From contig JAWODJ010000114.1 in the NCBI GenBank assembly GCA_046483315.1, positions 8,950 to 72,949 on the forward strand: DNA of 64,000 bases, in the 5' to 3' direction. This DNA is from PXAP01 sp046483315. Its GTDB lineage: Bacteria > Bacteroidota > Bacteroidia > Bacteroidales > PUMT01. The translations under genes and the position numbers were made by a program. The notes beneath the pieces are model-generated. The model searched no databases. It saw only the letters and a program-made list of their open reading frames with translations, and was not told where the DNA came from. Below, one piece after another: positions 8,547 through 17,279 of this stretch; position 1 is the stretch's first letter; every line of letters begins with the position of its first letter.

Positions 8547-9749
8547 ATGCATATCGGAGTTCTTAAAGAGACAAAAATACCTGTTGATCGAAGAGTTGCC
8601 CTGACTCCCACAGCTGCAGTTAAATTACTGAAACTTTATCCTGAATTTGATATTTCTGTTGAAAGCAGCGAAATAAGATGTTTCAGTGATGATGAGTACA
8701 GGGATGCCGGAATACCTGTAAAAGAGGACATTTCAGTATGCGACCTGTTTGTTGGGATTAAGGAGGTGGACATATCAACACTTCTTCCCGGGAAAACATA
8801 TCTGTTTTTTTCTCATACTGCCAAAAAACAACTCTATAACCGGAAGCTTTTACAGGAGATAGTCCGGAATAAAATTACCCTTGTAGACTTCGAGTACCTT
8901 ACCAGTGAAGATAATGTGAGACTGGTTGCTTTTGGCAGATGGGCAGGTATGGTAGGGGCATATAATGGTTTGCGCGGTTATGGATTACGGTATAACCTTT
9001 TCAATCTAAAACCTGCTCATAAGTGCCATGACATGAATGAGATGATGGCTGAAGTTAAAAAAGTCGATCTTCCACCTGTTAAAATACTGATAACCGGTGG
9101 AGGACGTGTGGCAGGCGGTGCCATGGAGACCCTTGCCAGGCTTGATTATAAGTCAGTAAAACCATACGATTTTCTTGAAAAAACATTTGATGAACCCGTT
9201 ATCTGTCAGATTGAACCATGGGATTACGTTAAACGAAAAGATGGAGAAGATTTTGATCTTCAGCATTTCTTTTATTACCCCGAAGAATATGATTCCGTAT
9301 TTCAACCTTATTCGAAAGTAACCGATCTTTTTATACCCTGTCATTACTGGGATCCCCGCTCACCTGTTTTTTTAGAGGAGAAAGATTACCGTAGTCCGCA
9401 ATTTAATATCTCTGTAATTGCTGATGTGAGCTGTGATATAAGAAAGCCCATTGCATCAACCATCAGGGCTTCATCAATTGAGGAACCTTTTTACGGGTAT
9501 GACCCGGTAACCGGCCTGGAGGGAGATCCATTCGACCTGAAGAATATTACTGTTATGGCAGTTGATAATCTGCCCGGTGAGCTGCCCCGGGATGCTTCAG
9601 TTGAATTTTCGGAGAAACTTATTGAAAATGTCTTTCCTTCCTTTTTAAATGACAGGGAAGGTATCATAGAAAGGGCTACTATTGTAAGGGAGGGGGGACT
9701 AACTCGGAATTTTTCCTACCTGGAAGATTTTATTGCAGGTGCAGAATAG
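8547..9749 (+). CDS. saccharopine dehydrogenase / alanine dehydrogenase family oxidoreductase
   Basis: A 400-residue NAD(P)-dependent enzyme of the AlaDH/PNT-like family. The N-terminal block HIGVLKETKIPVDRRVALTP carries the Lys and Arg that bind the keto-acid carboxylate in this family. The Rossmann loop is GGGRVAGGAME near residue 183. The overall shape is closest to the lysine-forming saccharopine dehydrogenase (LYS1-like) branch found in many Bacteroidota rather than true alanine dehydrogenase, which has a longer glycine-rich loop. An in-frame ATG at 8520 would add nine non-conserved residues; 8547 is preferred because conservation begins at MHIG. It converges with ribulose-phosphate epimerase, only 10 bases between stops. 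The physiological substrate is not determined here. Confidence 0.78.
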   Translation: MHIGVLKETKIPVDRRVALTPTAAVKLLKLYPEFDISVESSEIRCFSDDEYRDAGIPVKEDISVCDLFVGIKEVDISTLLPGKTYLFFSHTAKKQLYNRKLLQEIVRNKITLVDFEYLTSEDNVRLVAFGRWAGMVGAYNGLRGYGLRYNLFNLKPAHKCHDMNEMMAEVKKVDLPPVKILITGGGRVAGGAMETLARLDYKSVKPYDFLEKTFDEPVICQIEPWDYVKRKDGEDFDLQHFFYYPEEYDSVFQPYSKVTDLFIPCHYWDPRSPVFLEEKDYRSPQFNISVIADVSCDIRKPIASTIRASSIEEPFYGYDPVTGLEGDPFDLKNITVMAVDNLPGELPRDASVEFSEKLIENVFPSFLNDREGIIERATIVREGGLTRNFSYLEDFIAGAE

Positions 9750-9759
9750 GTTGATATAC

Positions 9760-10425
9760 TCAGGCAGTTTTTTCGGGTGAATTTTTAAGTAACCTTATTG
9801 TTTCAGGGGGATCGTCTGATTTAAATATTGCATTCCCTGCCACAAGAACATTTGCTCCGGCTTTCACGAGATGAGGGGCATTTTTAATATCTATGCCTCC
9901 ATCCACTTCAATTATTGCCGGTGATCCTGTTTCGTTTATAAGGGCTTTAAGTTTTCTTATTTTATTGTAGCTGTTCTCGATAAAAGTTTGTCCTCCGTAA
10001 CCCGGATTAACAGTCATCAGCAAGACCATATCAAGATATGGAAGTATTTCTTCCAGAACTGCAACCGGGGTATGCGGATTGAGTGAAACACCTGCTTTCA
10101 TGCCAATGGATTGTATATCTGTAACGGCACTGTGAAGATGATTAACTGCTTCATAATGCAGAGTGAGGATCGATGCACCTGCCTTATGAAAACGTTCAAT
10201 GTAATTTTCAGGATTCATAATCATCAGATGAACGTCCAGTGGTTTGGATGTTTTTTTCCTTACAGCCTCCAGCACCGGAAATCCAAAACTTATGTTTGGT
10301 ACAAATACCCCGTCCATTACATCAATATGAAGCCAGTCCGCTTTACTGCCGTTGATCATCTCAATATCAGCATTAAGGTTACCGAAGTCTGCAGCAAGTA
10401 ATGAAGGAGCTATCAGTGGTTGCAT
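9760..10425 (-). CDS. rpe: ribulose-phosphate 3-epimerase
   Basis: A 221-residue TIM-barrel enzyme interconverting ribulose 5-phosphate and xylulose 5-phosphate in the pentose phosphate pathway. Visible signatures are the N-terminal IAPSLLAADF, the metal-binding HIDVMDG.FVPN block (about residues 33-46), HLMI near 67, MTVNPGYGGQ near 140 and the second catalytic region EVDGGI near 176. Length is standard. It lies 44 bases downstream of the sigma factor gene on the same strand and may be co-transcribed with it. Together with the transaldolase further along it covers two non-oxidative pentose phosphate steps. Confidence 0.96.
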   Translation of the reverse strand: MQPLIAPSLLAADFGNLNADIEMINGSKADWLHIDVMDGVFVPNISFGFPVLEAVRKKTSKPLDVHLMIMNPENYIERFHKAGASILTLHYEAVNHLHSAVTDIQSIGMKAGVSLNPHTPVAVLEEILPYLDMVLLMTVNPGYGGQTFIENSYNKIRKLKALINETGSPAIIEVDGGIDIKNAPHLVKAGANVLVAGNAIFKSDDPPETIRLLKNSPEKTA

Positions 10426-10469
10426 TGAGGATAAGTTTGTTTCAGAAAAGAATAAATTTTTTTCAGGGG

Positions 10470-11330
10470 TTATAAATAGGTTTTCAGGATCTTATTTCTG
10501 GTAGAATGTTTGAGGCGCTTTATTGCTTTTTCCTTAATTTGCCTGACCCTTTCTCTTGTAAGGTTAAATGCTTCGCCTATCTCTTCAAGTGTGTGAGGAT
10601 GTTTGCCGTTAAGACCGAAATAGAGTCTGACAATGTTCGCCTCCCGGTATGTTAGTGTTGATAATGCTCTCTCAATTTCCTTTCTCAGTGATTCGTTTAA
10701 AAGTCCTTTATCCGGCGAGGGCATGTTATCGGCGAGCAAAACATCATACATGTTACCTTCTTCATCGGGATTGATAGGAGCATCCATCGATACGTGCCGG
10801 CCTGAGGTTTTAAGTGATTCCTTTACATCTTTTGGAGCAAGCTCCAATGCCTGGGCTATTTCGAGTATTGAGGGCTCCCGTTCAAACTTCTGTTCGAGTT
10901 CCGAGAATGTCCTGTTTATCTTGTTGATATACCCTATCTTATTCAGAGGCAGGCGGACAATTCTTGCCTGTTCTGCAAGTGCCTGCAATATTGATTGTCT
11001 GATCCACCAGACAGCATATGAAATAAATTTGAATCCCCTGGTTTCATCAAATCGTTGAGCAGCTTTTATTAGTCCCAGATTTCCTTCATTGATAAGATCG
11101 GGCAAGCTAAGTCCTTGATTCTGATATTGCTTGGAGACAGAAACAACAAACCTTAAATTGGCCTTGATAAGAAGATCAAGTGCTTTTTCATCACCGTTCC
11201 TGATCTTCCTGGCCAGCTCAACCTCTTCCTCGGCTGAGATGAGCTCAACTTTTGCAATTTCATGCAGGTATTTATCCAGCGAAGGAGTTTCTCTGTTGGT
11301 TACCTGTTTGATGATCTTTAATTGTCTCAT
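10470..11330 (-). CDS. rpoD: primary RNA polymerase sigma factor (sigma-70 / RpoD type)
   Basis: A 286-residue vegetative sigma factor. It has region 1.2 at the start (TPSLDKYLHEIAKVELIS), region 2 with the promoter-melting segment TRGFKFISYAVWWIRQSI near 95-112, region 3, and region 4 with the helix-turn-helix TLEEIGEAFNLTRERVRQIKEKA near 245-267. Region 1.1 and the non-conserved insert of proteobacterial RpoD are absent, as is usual for the short primary sigma of Bacteroidota, which recognises TTTG / TAnnTTTG promoters. Such elements are found in front of several genes in this window. The start at 11330 matches the conserved MRQLKI N-terminus. Identification as the primary factor rests on length and region conservation. 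Confidence 0.94.
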   Translation of the reverse strand: MRQLKIIKQVTNRETPSLDKYLHEIAKVELISAEEEVELARKIRNGDEKALDLLIKANLRFVVSVSKQYQNQGLSLPDLINEGNLGLIKAAQRFDETRGFKFISYAVWWIRQSILQALAEQARIVRLPLNKIGYINKINRTFSELEQKFEREPSILEIAQALELAPKDVKESLKTSGRHVSMDAPINPDEEGNMYDVLLADNMPSPDKGLLNESLRKEIERALSTLTYREANIVRLYFGLNGKHPHTLEEIGEAFNLTRERVRQIKEKAIKRLKHSTRNKILKTYL

Positions 11331-11705
11331 TCAGCCTGTAATTTTGATTTATCTGAATAAATACGAAAACTGAAATGTAAAAGTTGCAAACACGGTTACA
11401 TTCTTTAAGTGAGTTTAAAAGAACAGAAAGATTTTTTTTAAAATAAAAATACATTAACTTTGCAGGCAGAAGCAAACTTAAGTATAAGTTATTGAAAACG
11501 GCAATGAGATATCGAAAAAACACAATTATTTTGGTATTTTTTGCTTATTTTCATTAAATACTTATTATTGCATTATAATTCCACATTCGTATTGCACAAC
11601 ATTCTTATAATTCCCTTTGCATAAAACACCGGATTTCTTCAGTTTTCCGGCGATTATTATCATAATTACTACTTACAATTTTATTAATTAATTCCGATCA
11701 AAAAG
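11331..11705. other. divergent intergenic region between rpoD and rho
   Basis: 375 AT-rich bases separating two divergent housekeeping genes. The rho-directed half contains a -7 element at 11455-11462, giving a predicted leader of about 240 nucleotides before rho. A 17-codon open frame (11504 to 11557, starting MRYRKN) lies in that leader, but there is no independent evidence that it is translated. No rpoD promoter of full consensus was seen. Confidence 0.5.
11455..11462 (+). promoter_or_regulatory. -7 element likely driving rho
   Basis: TAACTTTG matches TAnnTTTG. A T-rich tract about 19 bases upstream (11432-11435) could serve as an imperfect -33. Transcription from here would give a long rho leader. 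Confidence 0.45.
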
Positions 11706-13415
11706 ATGTATGATATTCTTGAACTTAACAAGAAACTTGTTTCTGAGTTGCGTGATATAGCTAAAGAGCTTAAGATAAAGCGTGTAGAGTCTTTAAAAAA
11801 ACAGGATTTAATTTACAGGATCCTCGATCAGCAGGCAATAAACACTTCAGAAAAAGATGCCGGAAAAAACCGGAGTGTTTCAAAAAATCAGGATCAAAGC
11901 ACCGGTAAGCGTAGGGGAAGGCCCCCGTCAAAACAAAAACAGGTAAAAGAAGACCAGCCGTACAATAAAAAGCAGGATAATACCGGTACCAGACCTGAAA
12001 AAAGCCATGTTTCCCGTTACGATAAAGGTCGCGGTAATGCAACAAAGAATGAAACAGCTTCATATTCTGAAAAAACCGGCTCAGATATTAAATCAGAAAA
12101 TAAGAATGAGGGCAGGCAAAAAATGCCTCATCAGGAAATCAGTAAACAATCACAATCGGTTAATCAGGACGAAAAAAAGACACAACAGCCTTCCCATAAA
12201 AATGAAAGAAGGGCTCAACAGTCCGACAGACAGTCTAAAGAGGGATTTCATAAAAAACAATATGAAAGGAAAGGGATACCCCGTGAATATGATTTTGATG
12301 GTATTATTTCTTCATCAGGACTTCTGGAGATTATGCCCGATGGTTACGGGTTTTTGCGTTCTTCCGACTATAACTATCTGAATTCACCGGATGATGTATA
12401 TGTTTCTCAATCGCAGATAAAGCTTTTTGGCCTTAAGACCGGAGATACAGTTCAGGGTACTATCAGACCCCCAAAGGACGGGGAAAAATATTTTCCGCTC
12501 ATTAAGGTAGAGCAGATTAACGGACGTACCCCTGATTTTATAAGAGACAGGGTTCCGTTTGACTTTCTTACACCACTGTTCCCTGATCAGAAATTTACTC
12601 TTGTAAGTGAAAAGAGCAACAGCCTTTCAGCCCGCATTGTAGATCTTTTTGCGCCTATTGGTAAGGGCCAGCGCGGTTTGATAGTGGCACAACCGAAGAC
12701 AGGTAAAACCGTGTTGCTGAAGGAAATTGCCAATTCAATTGCTGCCAATCATCCGGAGGTTTATATGATGATATTGCTTGTTGATGAACGGCCGGAAGAA
12801 GTTACTGATATGGCGCGAAGTGTCAGGGGGGAAGTAATCTCCTCAACTTTTGACGAACCGGCTGACCGGCATGTGAGGGTTGCAAATATGGTGATCGAAA
12901 AGGCAAAACGAATGGTTGAATGCGGACATGATGTTGTTATCTTACTTGATTCCATAACCCGGCTTGCAAGGGCTTTCAATACAGTTTCTCCGGCTTCCGG
13001 CAAAGTGCTTTCAGGAGGGGTTGATGCCAATGCACTTCAGAAACCAAAACGGTTTTTTGGTGCAGCAAGAAATATTGAGAACGGAGGCTCTCTTACAATA
13101 TTGGCAACTGCCCTGACTGAGACTGGTTCTAAAATGGATGATGTGATCTTTGAAGAGTTTAAGGGAACCGGAAATATGGAACTGCAGCTTGACCGTAAGC
13201 TGTCCAATAAACGGATTTATCCTTCTGTTGATGTCAATTTATCAAGTACAAGAAGAGAGGAGCTTCTTCTTGATAAAGAGATGATGAACAAGATATGGAT
13301 TCTAAGAAACTATCTTTCCGATATGAATCCGGTAGAATCAATGGAATTTCTTCGTGACAGGGTTTCAAAAACCAGATCAAATGAAGAATTCCTTATCTCA
13401 ATGAATAGTGAATAA
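11706..13415 (+). CDS. rho: transcription termination factor Rho with a long disordered insert
   Basis: A 569-residue RNA-dependent helicase that ends transcription; E. coli Rho has 419 residues. The Rho N-terminal helix bundle occupies about residues 1-45. Residues about 46-190 are a low-complexity stretch rich in K, Q, S, N, E and R with almost no hydrophobics, clearly disordered. The cold-shock-like RNA-binding domain follows (about 200-275, with GYGFLRS). The ATPase core shows Walker A PKTGKT near 333 and Walker B-like DVVILLDS near 415. Such inserts are characteristic of Bacteroidota Rho; in Bacteroides thetaiotaomicron the insert drives phase separation that changes termination. The gene is monocistronic and divergent from rpoD. 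Confidence 0.97.
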   Translation: MYDILELNKKLVSELRDIAKELKIKRVESLKKQDLIYRILDQQAINTSEKDAGKNRSVSKNQDQSTGKRRGRPPSKQKQVKEDQPYNKKQDNTGTRPEKSHVSRYDKGRGNATKNETASYSEKTGSDIKSENKNEGRQKMPHQEISKQSQSVNQDEKKTQQPSHKNERRAQQSDRQSKEGFHKKQYERKGIPREYDFDGIISSSGLLEIMPDGYGFLRSSDYNYLNSPDDVYVSQSQIKLFGLKTGDTVQGTIRPPKDGEKYFPLIKVEQINGRTPDFIRDRVPFDFLTPLFPDQKFTLVSEKSNSLSARIVDLFAPIGKGQRGLIVAQPKTGKTVLLKEIANSIAANHPEVYMMILLVDERPEEVTDMARSVRGEVISSTFDEPADRHVRVANMVIEKAKRMVECGHDVVILLDSITRLARAFNTVSPASGKVLSGGVDANALQKPKRFFGAARNIENGGSLTILATALTETGSKMDDVIFEEFKGTGNMELQLDRKLSNKRIYPSVDVNLSSTRREELLLDKEMMNKIWILRNYLSDMNPVESMEFLRDRVSKTRSNEEFLISMNSE

Positions 13416-13545
13416 CGGGAACGGACTTTATTAAAGGTATGCGACAATAGGTCATGATGTTATCTTTTTTTTTGATTCACCCGTATAGTGGAGTAGCATG
13501 CCGGCTATTATGAGTAATGTCATGTGATTATTTCACCGGATTTTA

Positions 13546-13553
13546 TATTTTTG
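13546..13553 (+). promoter_or_regulatory. -7 element upstream of pyruvate:ferredoxin oxidoreductase
   Basis: TATTTTTG fits TAnnTTTG. TGTG at 13523-13526, 19 bases upstream, is a one-mismatch -33. This predicts a leader of about 70 nucleotides. Confidence 0.45.
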
Positions 13554-13629
13554 CCTCTCGCCAGAGTTTTATAGTTATTTTAAAACTCCAAACCAGGATA
13601 AATTATTTAACCAATTAATATATTTATAT

Positions 13630-16600
13630 ATGACTAAAAAGAAAAAATTTATTACCTGTGACGGGAACCACGCGGCAGCTCATGTCGCATATATGTTCAG
13701 TGAGGTTGCTGCTATCTATCCCATTACCCCTTCATCCAATATGGCTGAGAACGTTGACGAGTGGGCCGCTCATGGCAGAAAGAATATTTTCGGAGATAAA
13801 CTGAGAGTGGTGGAGATGCAATCTGAAGGTGGTGCATCAGGAGCCGTTCATGGTTCATTGCAGGCCGGTGCACTTACGACTACATTTACTGCATCACAGG
13901 GTCTTTTACTTATGATCCCGAATATGTATAAGATTTCCGGCGAACTTCTGCCCGGGGTATTTCATGTGAGCGCAAGAAGTCTTGCCGCCCAGGCTTTGTC
14001 AATATTTGGTGACCACAGTGATGTTATGAGTACAAGACACACCGGTTTTGCCATGCTGGCAACCGGTAGTGTGCAGGAAATTATGGATATTGCCGGTGTT
14101 GCCCACCTGGCTTCAATCAAAACAAGGATTCCATTCCTTCATTTCTTTGATGGATTCCGTACTTCACATGAGATTCAGAAAGTTGAGGAATGTGACCAGG
14201 AAGAGATGTCCAGGCTTGTTGACTTTGATGCAGTTCAGTCTTTCCGTGAACGTGCCCTTAATCCTGAGCATCCGGTTACCAGGGGAACTGCTCAGAATCC
14301 TGATATCTATTTTCAGTCGAGGGAATCAGCCAACAAGTATTATGAGGTTGTTCCTGATATTGTTGAGGAGTATATGAAGGAGATTACTAAAATTACCGGC
14401 CGTGAGTACCATCCCTTCACATATTACGGCGCCCCGGATGCTGAGAACATTGTTGTTGCAATGGGGTCGGTTACAGAAACGATAAAAGAAACAGTAGACT
14501 ACCTTGTATCCGGGGGTGAGAAGGTTGGTCTTATCACAGTCCATTTATACAGGCCGTTCTCATCGAAATATTTTATGAAGGTACTGCCAAAATCGGTCAA
14601 AAAGATCTCAGTCCTTGACAGGACCAAAGAACCCGGAGCAAACGGGGAACCACTCTATCTTGACATTAAGGAGCTGTTTTACGGGCAGCCTGATTCACCG
14701 GTTATAGTTGGAGGCCGATACGGACTTAGTTCAAAGGATACAACTCCTGCCATGATCAAGTCTGTTTATGATAACCTTAATATGACCGAACCTAAGAACG
14801 GGTTTACAGTTGGTATAGTGGATGATGTAACATACCGTTCACTTCCGTTGTTGCCTGATATTGATGTTTCTCCCAAAGGTAATTATGCTGCCAAATTCTA
14901 CGGTCTTGGTTCCGACGGAACAGTGGGTGCCAATAAAAATTCCATAATAATAATAGGAAATACCACAGATAAGTATGCCCAGGCATATTTTGCCTACGAT
15001 TCCAAGAAATCTGGAGGTATAACAGTTTCTCATCTGCGTTTCGGTGATAAGCCGATCCGTTCACCTTATCTTGTCAATACTGCCGATTTTATTGCCTGCC
15101 ACGTACCTTCATACCTTGAAAAATATGACTTACTCAAAGGACTGAAAAAAGGCGGTACTTTTCTTCTGAACAGTATATGGGACGAGAAAGAAACCAAAAA
15201 GAAAATCCCTGCCGGGATGAAAAAATATATGGCTGAGAATGATATTCAGTTTTATATAATAAACGGTACCGAAATTGCTGAAGAAATCGGACTTGGTAAC
15301 AGAACCAATACAATTATGCAATCAGCATTTTTCAAAATTTCAAATGTAATTCCTTATGATCAGGCGATTGATGAGATGAACAAAGCTATTGTCAAGTCAT
15401 TTGGGATGAAAGGCGAAGAAATAGTTGATATGAATAAGGCCGCGGTAAAACGGGGTGGAGATGTAATAAAAGTTGATATTCCTGGTGAATGGAAGGATGT
15501 TGATGACAAAGCCGTTAAGGATAACAGGGATATTCCCGATTTCATTAAGAATGTAATGGAGCCGATAATTGCGCAGAATGGTGACAGCTTGCCGGTAAGC
15601 GCTTTTGCAGGACGTGAAGATGGTACGTTTCCTTCCGGTACCACTGCCTATGAAAAACGCGGTATTGCTGTACATGTGCCTGAATGGATTCCGGATAATT
15701 GTATCCAGTGCAACCAATGTTCATATGTTTGTCCTCATGCCGTTATAAGGCCATTCCTTCTTACAGAAGAGGAGGCTGAAAATGCTCCCGAAGGTACTGT
15801 TACAATAAAAGGACTGGGAGGAACCAAAGAATACCGGTACCGGATGCAGATCAGTCCCCTGGATTGTACAGGTTGCGGCAACTGTGTGGATGTATGCCCT
15901 GCCAAAACCAAGGCACTTGTGATGAAAACACTGGAAGAACAAATGGGGGAAGATGAGCGTTGGGATTATATGAATAGTAAGGTTGGATACAAGGATACTG
16001 TTCTGGATAAAGAAAAATCAGTTAAGAACAGTCAGTTTGCACAGCCCCTGTTTGAGTTTTCCGGTGCCTGTGCCGGTTGTGGAGAAACACCCTATATCAA
16101 GCTTATAACCCAGCTTTACGGTGATCGTATGATGATTGCCAATGCCACCGGATGCTCGTCAATTTTTGGTGGTTCGGCACCTTCCACACCTTATACCTTT
16201 AATAAAAACGGACATGGTCCTGCATGGGCTAATTCCCTGTTTGAAGACAATGCTGAGTATGGATTCGGGATGGTCCTTGGTGTGAAGCAGATGCGTGAAA
16301 AGATTGAAGACATAATGAAAAGCGCCCTTGAAGGTAATTTATCAAAAGAGATTAAAGAAGCTTATAATGAATGGATTGATGGTAAAGACGATGCTCAGAG
16401 GTCAAAAGATGCTTCTGCCAGAATAATAGAGTTGCTTAAGGATAAGAAAGATAATACTTCCAGGGAGATAATGAAGCTGAAGCAATATCTTGTTAAAAAA
16501 TCCGTATGGGTATTCGGAGGTGACGGATGGGCTTATGATATTGGCTACGGAGGCCTTGATCACGTAATTGCTTCGGGTGAGGATATAAACCTGCTTGTTT

Positions 16601-17163
16601 TGGATACTGAGGTTTACAGTAATACCGGGGGACAGGCATCGAAGTCCACTCCGATAGGAGCTGTTGCAAAATTCGCTGCTTCCGGTAAGCGGATCAGGAA
16701 AAAAGACCTTGGTGTTATGGCTATGAGTTACGGATACGTATATATTGCCCAGGTTGCAATAGGGTCAAGCCAGGCTCAATTTCTCAAGGCAGTAAAGGAA
16801 GCAGAGTCATATCCCGGTCCTTCTGTTATTATTGCCTATTCACCATGCATAAATCATGGTCTCAGGCACGGAATGGGTAAGACTATTGAAGAGAGTAAAA
16901 GAGCTGTCGAAGCGGGTTACTGGACAAACTGGCGCTATAATCCTCTGATTGAAAATGAAGGAAAGAATCCCTTTGTGCTTGATTCCAAGGAACCTGACTG
17001 GAGTAAGTTTCAGGATTTTCTAAAATCTGAGGTACGGTATACGTCTCTTCAGAAAGCTTTCCCGGAGGTGGCTGCTGATTTATTCAAAGCTGCTGAGGAG
17101 AATGCCAGATGGAGATACAGGAGCTATGTCAGGATGGCCTCGATGGATTTTTCCAGTGCATAG
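13630..17163 (+). CDS. nifJ: pyruvate:ferredoxin (flavodoxin) oxidoreductase
   Basis: A 1177-residue single-chain PFOR that oxidises pyruvate with CoA to acetyl-CoA and CO2 and reduces ferredoxin. In order it has the pyrimidine-binding domain I at the N-terminus (AAIYPITPSSNMAE), domain II, the gamma-type domain III and two [4Fe-4S] clusters in a ferredoxin-like insert (CIQCNQCSYVCP near residue 690, CTGCGNCVDVCP near 745). The TPP domain follows, with a third cluster (CAGCGE near 816, a later ATGCSS, and the C-terminal PCINHG cysteine). The TPP motif is GGDGWAYDIGYGG with NTGGQASKSTP near 995. All expected cluster cysteines are present. It supplies reduced ferredoxin that the bifurcating hydrogenase at 51-55 kb could use. 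A dihydroorotate dehydrogenase-like gene follows after 116 bases. Confidence 0.97.
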   Translation: MTKKKKFITCDGNHAAAHVAYMFSEVAAIYPITPSSNMAENVDEWAAHGRKNIFGDKLRVVEMQSEGGASGAVHGSLQAGALTTTFTASQGLLLMIPNMYKISGELLPGVFHVSARSLAAQALSIFGDHSDVMSTRHTGFAMLATGSVQEIMDIAGVAHLASIKTRIPFLHFFDGFRTSHEIQKVEECDQEEMSRLVDFDAVQSFRERALNPEHPVTRGTAQNPDIYFQSRESANKYYEVVPDIVEEYMKEITKITGREYHPFTYYGAPDAENIVVAMGSVTETIKETVDYLVSGGEKVGLITVHLYRPFSSKYFMKVLPKSVKKISVLDRTKEPGANGEPLYLDIKELFYGQPDSPVIVGGRYGLSSKDTTPAMIKSVYDNLNMTEPKNGFTVGIVDDVTYRSLPLLPDIDVSPKGNYAAKFYGLGSDGTVGANKNSIIIIGNTTDKYAQAYFAYDSKKSGGITVSHLRFGDKPIRSPYLVNTADFIACHVPSYLEKYDLLKGLKKGGTFLLNSIWDEKETKKKIPAGMKKYMAENDIQFYIINGTEIAEEIGLGNRTNTIMQSAFFKISNVIPYDQAIDEMNKAIVKSFGMKGEEIVDMNKAAVKRGGDVIKVDIPGEWKDVDDKAVKDNRDIPDFIKNVMEPIIAQNGDSLPVSAFAGREDGTFPSGTTAYEKRGIAVHVPEWIPDNCIQCNQCSYVCPHAVIRPFLLTEEEAENAPEGTVTIKGLGGTKEYRYRMQISPLDCTGCGNCVDVCPAKTKALVMKTLEEQMGEDERWDYMNSKVGYKDTVLDKEKSVKNSQFAQPLFEFSGACAGCGETPYIKLITQLYGDRMMIANATGCSSIFGGSAPSTPYTFNKNGHGPAWANSLFEDNAEYGFGMVLGVKQMREKIEDIMKSALEGNLSKEIKEAYNEWIDGKDDAQRSKDASARIIELLKDKKDNTSREIMKLKQYLVKKSVWVFGGDGWAYDIGYGGLDHVIASGEDINLLVLDTEVYSNTGGQASKSTPIGAVAKFAASGKRIRKKDLGVMAMSYGYVYIAQVAIGSSQAQFLKAVKEAESYPGPSVIIAYSPCINHGLRHGMGKTIEESKRAVEAGYWTNWRYNPLIENEGKNPFVLDSKEPDWSKFQDFLKSEVRYTSLQKAFPEVAADLFKAAEENARWRYRSYVRMASMDFSSA

Positions 17164-17279
17164 TACAATAATTACAGAGGGTGTTTCTCCGACCTAAGAT
17201 TTTTAAATATAAACAGATGAACCAAGTGCTGTTTTTATTGTTAAAGATTTAGATTATTGTTGAACTAAAAATTAGTAAT

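Noticed and set aside
11504..11557. 17-codon open frame in the rho leader as a leader peptide gene
   Set aside because: No ribosome-site evidence, no recognisable peptide and high chance of random occurrence at this length.
13521..13540. GTGATTATTTCAC dyad upstream of nifJ as a Rex site
   Set aside because: The half-sites GTGA and TCAC are 5 bases apart, whereas Rex sites need 6. The position overlaps the -33 region, but the match is not good enough.
17238..17256. TTGTTAA half-site upstream of the dihydroorotate dehydrogenase-like gene as a Rex operator
   Set aside because: The second half reads TTAGATT rather than TTAACAA; only one half-site matches in AT-rich DNA.
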